DNA from: Gammaproteobacteria bacterium
GTDB lineage: Bacteria; Pseudomonadota; Gammaproteobacteria; Magnimaribacterales; Magnimaribacteraceae
Assembly: GCA_002730855.1 (NCBI GenBank)
Contig: PCBA01000028.1
Span: forward strand, 1-14,205
Length of the DNA stretch: 14,205 nt
Direction of reading: 5' to 3'
The translations under genes and the position numbers were made by a program. The notes beneath the pieces are model-generated. The model was not told the origin of the DNA. It saw only the letters and a program-made list of their open reading frames with translations, and searched no databases. Below are positions 1-7,850 of this stretch, one piece after another. Position 1 is the first letter of the stretch, and each line of letters opens with the position of its first letter.

Positions 1-263
1 GCCTCCTCTGCAGGTTTTTCTTCAACAGGAGCCTCTTCAGCTGCAGTCGGTGCAGGTTTTGATTTATTACCGAAACGTTTTCTAAACTTATCAACCCTTC
101 CACCTGTATCAACAAGCTTTTGTTTGCCCGTGTAAAAAGGATGACAATCCGAGCAGACATCTAACTGTAGATCTTCTGCTAAGGTTGACTTGATCTCAAT
201 TATATTTCCACAACTGCAAGTTGCTTTAATTTCTTTGTAATCAGGATGTATACTTTCTTGCAT
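1..263 (-). CDS. rpmE: Large ribosomal subunit protein bL31 (zinc-binding form), C-terminus cut by window edge
   Basis: Encodes ribosomal protein L31, which bridges the large and small subunits. Translating the minus strand from the ATG at 261-263 gives a protein opening MQESIHPDYKEIKATCSCGN. It carries Cys16 and Cys18 (CxC) and Cys37 and Cys40 (CxxC), the four zinc ligands of the 'C+' L31 type, then the family block HPFYTGKQ (residues 41-48) and a GGRVDKFRKRF segment ending near residue 64. Family members usually stop within a few residues of that point. Here the frame stays open for at least 23 more residues rich in Pro, Ala and Glu and runs off the left edge, so the real C-terminus is not visible. 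It is divergent from priA, an arrangement also found in E. coli. The identification is secure; the tail length is unknown. Confidence 0.96.
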   Translation of the reverse strand, partial: MQESIHPDYKEIKATCSCGNIIEIKSTLAEDLQLDVCSDCHPFYTGKQKLVDTGGRVDKFRKRFGNKSKPAPTAAEEAPVEEKPAEE

Positions 264-291
264 CTTATTAAGTTTCAATTTTAGATCGCGC

Positions 292-319
292 ACTATACCA
301 GACCAAGAAAACAAGGCAA
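292..319 (-). promoter_or_regulatory. Putative sigma-70 promoter of rpmE
   Basis: On the minus strand a TTGCCT -35 box (314-319) and a TATAGT -10 box (292-297) are separated by 16 bases. A TG one base upstream of the -10 gives an extended -10 element. Transcription would start near position 285, leaving a leader of about 20 bases before the rpmE ATG. This is sequence matching only. Confidence 0.5.
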
Positions 320-355
320 ATGCCAATATAGGGTCAATAGGTTTAGAATAAGTTT

Positions 356-2572
356 ATGTCTATAGAACAAGTTGAAGTTTTAGTACCTGTACCAATACTA
401 GAGAAGTTTTCTTACTTGTTACCAGATCAATTTAAAGAGAAACCTCCTATGCCAGGATCTAGAGTAATAGTGCCCTTCGGCAATAGGGATCTTTCCGGAG
501 TTGTATGGAATGTTGGAAAGAATAATGCTCCAAAAGGCAGAAAATTAAAATACCTAATAGAAGTCTTAGATTCTAAGCCTTTATTGGATAAAGAGTCTTT
601 GCTGTTAGCAGATTGGGCTTCCCGTTATTATCATTACCCTTTAGGCGAAGTTATTTCTTATTTTTTTCCACCTTCTATAAGAAAGGGAAAAGAAGCTAAG
701 TTTGCTGAAGTAAAATTTCTGGAACTGACTAGTAAAGGTGAATTCTTAAATGTTGAAGACCTTTCTAAGGCCCCTAATCAAAAAAAACTAATTGAACTTA
801 TAAAAGAAAAGAAAGACCTTTCTCAAAAAGCCGCTACCGCTTACGGAGTAAATACTTCTTCGATAAACGCGTTAATCGATAAAGGTTTCATTTCAAGATA
901 TATGCGGGAGCTTTCTCCTTACAAGAAAGTAGAAACTCCAAACAGAAATAGGACGAGGAAAAAACTAAATGAAGAACAAAAATTTGCAGTTGATTCAATT
1001 ATCAAATCTGAAAATAAGAATAAAGTTTTTCTATTAAATGGAATTACGGGAAGTGGAAAAACAGAAGTTTATATTCGGGCCATTCAAGAAGTAATCAAAA
1101 AAGGCAAACAGGCTCTTATATTAATTCCTGAAATAGGCTTGGCTCCACAAGCTGAAGAAAGGTTTAAGAAATACTTTGGCGAAAGAGTTTTGTCATTCCA
1201 TTCAGCTAAAAATGATAGAGAAAAGATTGATGCATGGCTTGGAGCTTCTAAAGGTCTAATAGATATAATTATTGGCACTAGATCAAGTGTATTTATGCCC
1301 ATGAAAGATATTGGAATAATTGTTATTGATGAAGAGCATGATTTGTCTTATAAACAAGCAGATAGGTTCAGGTATTCAGCTAGAGATATAGCTCTTTATA
1401 GAGCTAAGATAAAGAAGATACCTGTAGTTTTGGCTTCAGCAACTCCTTCTTTAGAAACCCTTAATAATTCTTTGCAGGGAAAATATGAGATGTTGAATTT
1501 AACTAAAAGAGCAACAGGAGCGAGTCTACCAAGATATATACCCGTAGATTTAAGAGGTAAAGAGTTAAAAGAAGGATTTAGTGACGAACTAATAGAAAGA
1601 AGCGAAGAAGAATTAAAGAAGGGCAACCAAATCCTTATTTTTTTGAATAGGAGAGGGTATGCGCCTTCTTTAATTTGTAAAACATGTGGGTGGTTATCAA
1701 ACTGTGATAGATGTGATGCACTTATGACGTTACATAAAAGACCTCCGAAATTACAATGTCATCATTGCGAATCTCAAAAAGATAAACCGAAAGTATGTCC
1801 TTCATGTCAATCAGATGATTTCTTATCTTATGGATACGGAACAGAAAGAGTAGAAGAATTTCTGACCCAGCGTTTCTCTAAGTTTCCTGTTCTTAGGATT
1901 GATAGTGACTCAACAAAAAAGAAAGAATCTATGAATGAATACATCGATTCGATTAACTTGGGTAAACCAATGGTTCTTTTGGGAACACAGTTGCTGGCTA
2001 AGGGTCACCACTTTCCTGAAGTAACACTTGTTGGAATACTAGATGCTGATTCTGGATTGTATAGTGCTGATTTTAGGGGCAGTGAGAGGGTCGCTCAGTT
2101 AATGACACAAGTAGCCGGTAGGGCTGGTAGGGATAAAAAACCAGGGAAAGTTTTACTACAGTCTTATAGTCCTGATCACCCCCAAATAGAAGAACTTATA
2201 AACGGTAGTTATGAGAGCTTTGCCAAGAATTTATTGAAAGAAAGGAAGTCAGTAAAGTCTCCACCATTTGCTTTTCAGGCGAAGATACAGGCCGAGTCAG
2301 CTAATAGTTATATTAGTAGAGATTTTATAAAGAATCTCATAAATAATCTTAAGAAATCTAAAGCTTTCCCGAAAGATATAAGAGTTGTTGGCCCTCTTCC
2401 TGCAATAATGGAAAAAAAATCTGGTGTTTATAGGTGGGAGCTAAACACTCTTTCCGGCAGCAGGAAATCGTTACACCAATTCTTAGACTTGGTACAGGCT
2501 AGTTTATACAGTCCAAAAACAAGCAAGAAAGTTCGATGGTCTATTGATGTAGACCCTTTGTCTTCAATTTAA
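356..2572 (+). CDS. priA: Primosomal protein N' (replication restart DNA helicase PriA)
   Basis: PriA is a superfamily 2 3'-5' DNA helicase that recognises stalled or collapsed forks and reloads the replisome. The 738-residue product is close to the 732 of E. coli PriA. The N-terminal DNA-binding region (about 1-105) and a winged-helix-like linker precede the helicase core. The core shows Walker A GITGSGKT (229-236, catalytic Lys235), the DEEH box (325-328), the motif V region GTQLLAKGHHF, and the motif VI run VAGRAGR (586-592). Eight cysteines that bind two zinc ions are all present: Cys441, 444, 450, 453, 468, 471, 481 and 484. The ATG at 356 has no good ribosome-binding site, but the protein aligns from its first residues (VLVPVPI...FSY) as the family does. 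It is divergent from rpmE, and its stop overlaps the convergent SDR gene by 9 bases. Confidence 0.98.
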   Translation: MSIEQVEVLVPVPILEKFSYLLPDQFKEKPPMPGSRVIVPFGNRDLSGVVWNVGKNNAPKGRKLKYLIEVLDSKPLLDKESLLLADWASRYYHYPLGEVISYFFPPSIRKGKEAKFAEVKFLELTSKGEFLNVEDLSKAPNQKKLIELIKEKKDLSQKAATAYGVNTSSINALIDKGFISRYMRELSPYKKVETPNRNRTRKKLNEEQKFAVDSIIKSENKNKVFLLNGITGSGKTEVYIRAIQEVIKKGKQALILIPEIGLAPQAEERFKKYFGERVLSFHSAKNDREKIDAWLGASKGLIDIIIGTRSSVFMPMKDIGIIVIDEEHDLSYKQADRFRYSARDIALYRAKIKKIPVVLASATPSLETLNNSLQGKYEMLNLTKRATGASLPRYIPVDLRGKELKEGFSDELIERSEEELKKGNQILIFLNRRGYAPSLICKTCGWLSNCDRCDALMTLHKRPPKLQCHHCESQKDKPKVCPSCQSDDFLSYGYGTERVEEFLTQRFSKFPVLRIDSDSTKKKESMNEYIDSINLGKPMVLLGTQLLAKGHHFPEVTLVGILDADSGLYSADFRGSERVAQLMTQVAGRAGRDKKPGKVLLQSYSPDHPQIEELINGSYESFAKNLLKERKSVKSPPFAFQAKIQAESANSYISRDFIKNLINNLKKSKAFPKDIRVVGPLPAIMEKKSGVYRWELNTLSGSRKSLHQFLDLVQASLYSPKTSKKVRWSIDVDPLSSI

Positions 2573-3421
2573 ATCTACACCCGTTAATTCAGAGCTTACA
2601 GACCACAATTTTTCAGCTTGCTCTGCACTTTTTACCGAACCTATAAGTTCATCAATCTTGCAATCGACAAAATATTCACCTGAGATATTTTCTACTTCTG
2701 GAGAAGAGCAAAGATAAATAGATGTTTCTGCTCCTTTGTGCGTTTTTTTAGCAAAAACTGAAGCTAATTTAAAAAGAAATTTCCGTATACCTTTATTGCT
2801 AGATCCTATCCCAGTATCTACAAAACCTGGATGAAGGCAATTTACAGTAATACCCTTACTTTCGAGTTTATTTGCCAAACTTTTAGTAAAGAGAATATTT
2901 GCCATTTTAGATTGACCATATACCTTCATGGGTGCGTAACTCTCTTTTGACTGAAGATCATCAAAATTTATTTCTTTTATAAACCTATATGCCATTGAGG
3001 CAACATTCACAATTCTTTTACCGCCAGACTCAATCATTTTTTCAATTAATAATAATGTAAGGGTGAAATAAGCTAGATGATTCACGGAAAATACTTCTTC
3101 CAATCTATCAACAGTCTCTGCTCTCTCTCGATTCATAATCCCTGCATTATTCAAAAGTATATGCAGAGGCTTATCTAGAGATAGAAATTGATCTGCAGCT
3201 TTTTTTACCTCACTAAGTGAAGATAAATCAGCAATAATAGCCGTAGCTTCTCGGCCTGTCTCAGACATTAGCTCTTGCTGTAATTTTTCTGCTTTCTCTT
3301 TATTCCTGGCAATAAAAACAATCTCAGCTCCCATTTTATTTAGAGATTTAGCTGCTTCAAGTCCAATTCCATTGGTTGCTCCAGTTATTAAACAAACTTT
3401 ATTTTTTAAATTTTCATTCAT
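2564..3421 (-). CDS. Short-chain dehydrogenase/reductase, retinol-dehydrogenase-like
   Basis: A 285-residue classical-type SDR: a soluble NAD(P)-dependent oxidoreductase with a Rossmann fold. Visible motifs are the nucleotide-binding TGATNGIG (13-20), Arg39 at the end of the second beta strand (favouring NADPH), NNAG (91-94), and the catalytic set Asn114, Ser142, Tyr168 and Lys172 (YGQSK). HPGFVDTGIG follows the active site. The pattern QSKMANILFT after the Tyr, and the length, resemble the retinol dehydrogenase / WWOX-like branch; the substrate cannot be read from sequence. The start is well supported: AAAGG lies 8 bases upstream of the ATG, one of the few good ribosome-binding sites here. 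The gene is divergent from the methyltransferase (40-base gap) and its stop overlaps the end of priA. Family certain, role unknown. Confidence 0.93.
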   Translation of the reverse strand: MNENLKNKVCLITGATNGIGLEAAKSLNKMGAEIVFIARNKEKAEKLQQELMSETGREATAIIADLSSLSEVKKAADQFLSLDKPLHILLNNAGIMNRERAETVDRLEEVFSVNHLAYFTLTLLLIEKMIESGGKRIVNVASMAYRFIKEINFDDLQSKESYAPMKVYGQSKMANILFTKSLANKLESKGITVNCLHPGFVDTGIGSSNKGIRKFLFKLASVFAKKTHKGAETSIYLCSSPEVENISGEYFVDCKIDELIGSVKSAEQAEKLWSVSSELTGVDLN

Positions 3422-3429
3422 GGCCTTTG

Positions 3430-3450
3430 CCTTTTTTTATTCTAAGTATA
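3430..3450 (-). promoter_or_regulatory. Putative -10 box and ribosome-binding site of the SDR gene
   Basis: On the minus strand TATACT (3445-3450) could be a -10 box, with transcription starting near 3438. AAAGG (3430-3434) lies 8 bases before the SDR ATG and is a clear Shine-Dalgarno match. No convincing -35 box is seen, so the promoter part is weak while the ribosome-binding site is good. Confidence 0.4.
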
Positions 3451-3461
3451 AGATTAGAGTG

Positions 3462-4082
3462 ATGAGTTTATATGATAAATACATACTCCCGAAATTTTTA
3501 AATTGTGCGTGTGGTTCTAAGCCAATTACTTACCAAAGAAAAAAAGTTGTTCCTTTGGCAGAGGGCAACGTATTAGAAGTAGGTATAGGGTCGGGTCTTA
3601 ATTTGCCCTATTACGATCATTCAAAAATAGACCAAATATGGGGTCTAGATCCTTCAGATGAACTAAGCCTCATGGCAAAACAAGCCGCAAAAGAAGAAAA
3701 TTTAAATATTAATTTTATATCATGTGGCGCTGAGGAAATTCCTCTTCCTGATAATCATTTTGATAGCGTTCTTGTAACTTACACTATGTGTACTATTCCT
3801 GAGGTGGTAAGAGCGAATATAGAAATAAAAAGGGTTTTAAAGAATGGCGGAAAATTAATCTTTTGTGAACACGGAGTAGCGCCTGATGCGAATATCATTA
3901 AGTGGCAATCTAGAATAAACCCATTTTGGGGAAAGATAGCTGGTGGTTGTAATATTAATAGAAACATTCCTCAGATAATTGAAGGTTCTGGATTTAAGAT
4001 TGAACAGATGGAAGAAATGTATCTTCCCAGCACACCGAAGATAGCTGGCTACAATTATTGGGGATTTGCTGTAGGTAATTGA
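3462..4082 (+). CDS. Class I SAM-dependent methyltransferase (METTL7-like small-molecule type)
   Basis: A 206-residue Rossmann-fold methyltransferase of the Methyltransf_11 type. Motif I is VLEVGIGSG (37-45) and the acidic ribose-binding residue is Asp63 in GLDPS. The later strands include DSVLVTYTMCTIPE (101-114) and a 'VLKNGGKLIFCEHG' segment (125-138). The C-terminal GGCNINRNIP and the pattern around it resemble bacterial homologues of METTL7-type methyltransferases; the substrate (lipid, thiol or other small molecule) is unknown. I chose the ATG at 3462 because homologues begin close to 'MSLYD.Y.LP' and a GAG lies just upstream. The same frame extends up to an ATG at 3372, but that would overlap the divergent SDR gene by 50 bases and add an atypical Phe-rich leader. 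It precedes the esterase gene by 55 bases and may be cotranscribed with it. Confidence 0.85.
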   Translation: MSLYDKYILPKFLNCACGSKPITYQRKKVVPLAEGNVLEVGIGSGLNLPYYDHSKIDQIWGLDPSDELSLMAKQAAKEENLNINFISCGAEEIPLPDNHFDSVLVTYTMCTIPEVVRANIEIKRVLKNGGKLIFCEHGVAPDANIIKWQSRINPFWGKIAGGCNINRNIPQIIEGSGFKIEQMEEMYLPSTPKIAGYNYWGFAVGN

Positions 4083-4137
4083 TATTCTGGAAGTGTATTT
4101 CTTTTCTTAATACTTCTATTTCAATATTAGGTAATAG

Positions 4138-5067
4138 ATGATTAAGCAAATAACAATTCTATTTTTATCTGCTCTTTTTATTTCATCTGTTCTATCGGAA
4201 GAAGGAACTTTTTCTCATCAAGGGCTGGACAGATATTATTATTTACACCTTCCAGATAACATTGGGCCAGAAGCGCCCTTGGTTGTTGTCATACACGGTT
4301 ATACAAGCTCAGCGAATACGATTATGGCTTATTCAAAGATGAATGAGGTTGCTGACAGAGAAGGTTTTGCAGTTGTCTATCCTCAAGGAACCATTGATGC
4401 CGAAGGCAACACTTTTTTTAACGTAGGTTATGAATTCAATGTTGAATCAACAATTGATGACGTGTCATTTATAAGGGAGCTTGTTCTTTATCTAAGAGAA
4501 AAATATAGATTCAGTACAGAAAAAACTTTTGCAACAGGAATGTCTAACGGAGGAGACATGAGCTACCTACTGGCTTGCACTTCATCAGACCTATTTAGGG
4601 CTGTAGCACCTGTAGCCGGAGTGATGATGAAGGAAACCTTAGAGAATTGTAACCCTGTTAAGCCTATACCTGTTTTTGAAATTCATGGCACTAACGACAA
4701 TGTTTCTTATTTTGATGGTGATATGGAGAATACTGCAGGGTGGGGCGCTTATTATGGCCTGCCGAAGACGATTGAGTTTTGGGTCACCAAGCATGACCTT
4801 AACAAAAAAGAAGAGATACAATTAACTTCTATAAGCAAAGGTGATAAGAATGACATTATCTTTGAACGTTATTGGTCAGAAGAAAAACTAGAGGAAGTTT
4901 GGTTCTATAAAGTAATTGATGGAGGTCACATCTGGCCCGGATTTACATATAAATGGTGGAAGAATCCTTTAGCTTGGTACTACTTAGGTTCTGGTAATGA
5001 TGACATCAATGCCAGTGAAGAAGTATGGTCATTCTTTAAAAAATTTCTTAGTGAAGAAGCTAAATGA
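4138..5067 (+). CDS. Secreted alpha/beta-hydrolase esterase (PHB depolymerase / feruloyl esterase family, LpqC-like)
   Basis: A 309-residue exported serine esterase. Residues 1-20 form a signal peptide (MIKQ start, hydrophobic core, likely cleavage after SSVLS), so it acts in the periplasm or outside. The mature part has the oxyanion-loop HG (53-54) in VVVIHGYTSS, the nucleophile elbow GMSNGG with Ser136, an acid candidate Asp187 in HGTNDNVSYFDG, and His264 in the GGHIWPG block, which is diagnostic of the Esterase_phd / LpqC group. Relatives hydrolyse short polyhydroxyalkanoates, feruloyl or acetyl esters; which applies here cannot be told. Cys147 and Cys171 could pair. The start has a partial AGG about 9 bases upstream. 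Its TGA overlaps the convergent amidase gene by 8 bases. A complete triad suggests a working enzyme. Confidence 0.9.
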   Translation: MIKQITILFLSALFISSVLSEEGTFSHQGLDRYYYLHLPDNIGPEAPLVVVIHGYTSSANTIMAYSKMNEVADREGFAVVYPQGTIDAEGNTFFNVGYEFNVESTIDDVSFIRELVLYLREKYRFSTEKTFATGMSNGGDMSYLLACTSSDLFRAVAPVAGVMMKETLENCNPVKPIPVFEIHGTNDNVSYFDGDMENTAGWGAYYGLPKTIEFWVTKHDLNKKEEIQLTSISKGDKNDIIFERYWSEEKLEEVWFYKVIDGGHIWPGFTYKWWKNPLAWYYLGSGNDDINASEEVWSFFKKFLSEEAK

Positions 5068-6517
5068 ACTGAGGTTTAATTTTATAGAAATTGGTTATAG
5101 ATTCAAAAAGATGAGCTATCTTAAGCAGCTCTACATCCCCTCTAGGTTTTCCGACAAGCTGTATACCAACAGGAAGGCCTTCGTTGGTAAAACCGCCCGG
5201 AACAGAGATTGCGGGCAAGCCAGTAACTGAAATCATGCAACAAACAGACATCCAATCTATATAAGTTTTTTGCTTTTCTCCTTCAATCTCTTTTACCCAT
5301 TCGTTTGATAGATCAAAAGGAGGTACTTGTGCTGAAGGTAGAAGCAAAACATCATAGTCTTCAAAAAAAGTAGATATACTAGAGTAAATATTAGTCCTAA
5401 TTATTTCAGCTCTAATCATCTCTTCTATAGTAAGAGACAATCCTTTTTCAATGTTCCACTTGGTTGAATCTTTGGCATATTTTTTCCAATCCTTTACCGA
5501 TTGATCTAGCATTTTGCCTAAACCTCTCAGACCAACAGCACGTTGGATTTGAAAAGATTCCATGGCTCCTTCTAAAGGGGGGTCTATATAAGTTATTTGC
5601 GCATCAATACCTTTAAAAGTATCGCCAGCTGATTTGATAATCTCTAATACTTGACTATCAACGGGCAGAGTTCCGAGACATGGACTAATAGCAACTCTAA
5701 GTTGGTTATGACTCTTTATTTTGTATGGGATCATTGCCTGCAAGAAATCTTCTTCTGAGTCTGTAAGGGTTAAAGGGTCTGTTCTATCTTCTCCTGAAAT
5801 TATAGACATTAGAAAGGCTGTATCTTTAACTGTCTTTGCCATAGGTCCTGTTGTTGATAACCTTCCATACCATGCAGCGCCTAACCCTTTAGGCATCCTC
5901 CCAATAGATGGGCGAAAACCAACTACATTACAGAAGCTTGCTGGATTACGAAGAGATCCGCCCATATCACTTCCGTCAGCTAGCGGTAGCATGTCTGTAG
6001 CTAAAGCTGCTGCCGAGCCTCCACTGCTTCCTCCGGCACTCTTACTTAAGTCATAAGGATTACAAGTAGTTCCAAAAACAGAATTAAAAGTATTAGATCC
6101 TAATCCAAATTCAGGCATATTGGTGTGACCTATGAAAATTGCCCCTGCCTTCCTTAATCTTTTAGCTAATTGGTCATCATCTGTTTCAATCTTATCCGCA
6201 AAGGGTTTATAGCCGAGTGTGGTTGGAAATCCTTTAACGGCTACAGCATCTTTTGGTGCCATGGGCAGTCCATGCAAAGGCCCTCTTTCTGAGATCGACA
6301 CCTTGTCAGAATCCTTTGCTAAGGCCAAAGCCTCTTCTTTCGATAACAAATTAACGATAGCATTTATTTGTGGATTGATTGACTCTATTCGCTCATAAAT
6401 ATTTTCCATCAATTTTTCAGAAGAAACAGAGCCCTCTTGGAGATTTTGACAAATTGTATAGGCATCCGACCAGATTGGTTCTGGAGTATTAGTACCTTTC
6501 TCAGGTTCTTTATTCAT
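5060..6517 (-). CDS. Amidase-signature family hydrolase
   Basis: A 485-residue amidase-signature enzyme that hydrolyses C-N amide bonds with a Ser-cisSer-Lys triad. The catalytic residues are visible: Lys89 in MAPKD, cis-Ser164 in the SAGGSSGGS stretch, and nucleophile Ser188 in GSDMGGSLRNP. No signal peptide is seen, so it is cytoplasmic. It lacks gatB/gatC neighbours and its sequence style (LPLADGSDMGGSLR, PxxFGLGSNT) suits stand-alone amidases such as the 6-aminohexanoate-cyclic-dimer hydrolase-like group better than GatA; the substrate is unknown. It is the last gene of the nnr-tsaE-phosphatase run: its ATG shares one base with the upstream gene's TAA (TAATG), implying translational coupling. 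Its own TAG lies inside the end of the convergent esterase gene. Confidence 0.93.
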   Translation of the reverse strand: MNKEPEKGTNTPEPIWSDAYTICQNLQEGSVSSEKLMENIYERIESINPQINAIVNLLSKEEALALAKDSDKVSISERGPLHGLPMAPKDAVAVKGFPTTLGYKPFADKIETDDDQLAKRLRKAGAIFIGHTNMPEFGLGSNTFNSVFGTTCNPYDLSKSAGGSSGGSAAALATDMLPLADGSDMGGSLRNPASFCNVVGFRPSIGRMPKGLGAAWYGRLSTTGPMAKTVKDTAFLMSIISGEDRTDPLTLTDSEEDFLQAMIPYKIKSHNQLRVAISPCLGTLPVDSQVLEIIKSAGDTFKGIDAQITYIDPPLEGAMESFQIQRAVGLRGLGKMLDQSVKDWKKYAKDSTKWNIEKGLSLTIEEMIRAEIIRTNIYSSISTFFEDYDVLLLPSAQVPPFDLSNEWVKEIEGEKQKTYIDWMSVCCMISVTGLPAISVPGGFTNEGLPVGIQLVGKPRGDVELLKIAHLFESITNFYKIKPQFI

Positions 6518-7404
6518 TACTTATTACGGAAGCCTGCCCCAATCTTTTTATTCGACCACAGAACCTCGTTGTTTAAGGCACTAATAAATTCATAGGTTGC
6601 TATATTGGGCTTTATAATCTTAAGTTTTAAATAACCTGGTGTTTCTATATTAAATTTTCCTTCAATTGTGTCTTCAGGTGATCCGCCAGGCAAACTTCCC
6701 GTGGCACTTATTAATTGAGTTGTTCCTTCAAGATCTCCTTCATCAGCAAGCACATGATTATGTCCAGTTATGTACATATCAAATTTCCCAAAAACTTGAG
6801 ACTCTAAGAAAGAAGCTAATTGAGGACTTGCTCTCTTCCTATCTCCAGAACTGAAAAGAGGATGGTGTGCAACTGCAATAGAAAATTTACAACTATCCTT
6901 AAGCTCACCAATAGAAGAGGTAAGCCAATTAACATGGTTTTTTCTCTTATAGAAAAGGTATAACTTATCAAATATTGTTGTATCCAAAGCTACGAAACAC
7001 AGTGATTCAAATTTTTTAAAGTAATAATTATTTGGGTAATTTATAAGCGGATTTCTTTTACCAATTTCAATGTAAGCATCTGGATTTTTTTTATAATCAT
7101 GATTGCCTAGGGTTAAGTAAAAGGGCACTTCACTTTCTAATATTTTTTTGAACGGGACGAGGAATTTATTCTTAAATTCAGGATCATCCGGACTTTCTAT
7201 ACCTGAAGGGTAAATAATATCACCTGTGTGCCAAATCATACTGCAATCAGATCTAGATAAAGATTCGGCAACCAGGCTTTGAGTTTTTGTAATTTCACCT
7301 GTGTCTCCAACAAAACAGAAGATTAACTCTTCTAATTTTTCTGAGCTTACGGGGCTTAAGTATGCTAGAAATAATAAGGAGATAAGAGTTCTTTTAATTT
7401 TCAT
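6517..7404 (-). CDS. Exported metallophosphoesterase, purple-acid-phosphatase-like
   Basis: A 295-residue calcineurin-like phosphoesterase with an N-terminal signal peptide (about residues 1-21, KIKR then a hydrophobic core ending PVSS), so probably periplasmic. The dinuclear metal site motifs appear in order: GDTGE (Asp34), GDIIYPSG (Asp62), GNHD (Asn101, His102), AHHPL (His180, His181) and GHNH (His215, His217). Tyr65, three residues after Asp62, matches the iron-ligating tyrosine of the GDNFY motif in purple acid phosphatases (ACP5 type), although the usual GDWG is GDTG here. Likely activity is phosphate release from organic phosphate esters; that is inference. Its ATG overlaps the tsaE TGA by 4 bases (ATGA), and its stop overlaps the amidase start, so it appears embedded in the nnr-tsaE operon. 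Confidence 0.9.
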   Translation of the reverse strand: MKIKRTLISLLFLAYLSPVSSEKLEELIFCFVGDTGEITKTQSLVAESLSRSDCSMIWHTGDIIYPSGIESPDDPEFKNKFLVPFKKILESEVPFYLTLGNHDYKKNPDAYIEIGKRNPLINYPNNYYFKKFESLCFVALDTTIFDKLYLFYKRKNHVNWLTSSIGELKDSCKFSIAVAHHPLFSSGDRKRASPQLASFLESQVFGKFDMYITGHNHVLADEGDLEGTTQLISATGSLPGGSPEDTIEGKFNIETPGYLKLKIIKPNIATYEFISALNNEVLWSNKKIGAGFRNK

Positions 7405-7850
7405 GCTGATTTTATAGTTAATTTTCTTAAATCCATCTGTAGAGAATTAATATGTTCAATTTCCACAGTAAAATCAGGTTTAGGGAGAATAGATTCTGCG
7501 TTCTCTGGCCACTCAAATACGCACAGAGAGCCTTTTTCATTTACATATTCTTGAATCCCTATTTCCTCCAATTCCTGAGCATCATTAATTCTATATAAGT
7601 CAAAATGAAAAACCTTTAACATCTCGGTTTCATGTATTTCAACAAGATTATAGGTAGGACTCTTTACTAAGCCTTGATAGCCTAGCCCTTGCATGATGCC
7701 TTTTGTGAAAGTTGTTTTGCCTGCTCCTAGATCTCCTTCTAAGTAGACAATAATGGACCTATCTATATCGCCTTTAATTAAATTCTTAGAAAATAAGATA
7801 CCTTCTGTTATTGTTTGGTTTTCTTTAAAAGTCTCTATTTCTTTAGTCAT
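7401..7850 (-). CDS. tsaE: tRNA threonylcarbamoyladenosine biosynthesis ATPase TsaE
   Basis: TsaE is the P-loop ATPase that works with TsaB and TsaD to make the universal t6A37 modification on ANN-decoding tRNAs in the cytoplasm. The 149-residue product (153 in E. coli) has the Walker A GDLGAGKT (39-46, Lys45), SPTYNLVE (64-71, switch region), FHFDLYR (81-87), and the characteristic FEWPE (112-116). Its ATG overlaps the end of nnr by 8 bases, and its TGA overlaps the next gene's ATG by 4. The nnr-tsaE pairing is the yjeF-yjeE pair known from E. coli and supports the call. No separate ribosome-binding site is visible, so translation probably depends on coupling to nnr. Confidence 0.97.
   Translation of the reverse strand: MTKEIETFKENQTITEGILFSKNLIKGDIDRSIIVYLEGDLGAGKTTFTKGIMQGLGYQGLVKSPTYNLVEIHETEMLKVFHFDLYRINDAQELEEIGIQEYVNEKGSLCVFEWPENAESILPKPDFTVEIEHINSLQMDLRKLTIKSA

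Noticed and set aside
3372..3461. In-frame upstream extension of the methyltransferase to an ATG at 3372 (or 3420)
   Set aside because: It would overlap the divergent SDR gene, and the added Phe-rich residues do not fit the family, whose members start near MSLYD. The ATG at 3462 is preferred.
4090..4116. Inverted repeat GAAGT...ACTTC that could be a terminator between the methyltransferase and the esterase
   Set aside because: The stem is AT-rich with a bulge and a nine-base loop and has no real T tract after it, so it is too weak to call.
4997..5230. Plus-strand open frame across the esterase end and amidase end
   Set aside because: It runs in a different frame from the esterase and antisense to the amidase; both of those genes are well supported, and this product has no recognisable content.
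5721..6056. Plus-strand open frame of 111 codons opposite the amidase gene
   Set aside because: It mirrors the conserved catalytic region of the amidase and shows no family features or start signals; the same holds for the other open frames opposite nnr, tsaE, the lipocalin-like gene and priA.
5060..6517. Amidase gene as gatA of the Glu-tRNA(Gln) amidotransferase
   Set aside because: No gatB or gatC lies nearby, and the motif context fits stand-alone amidases better.
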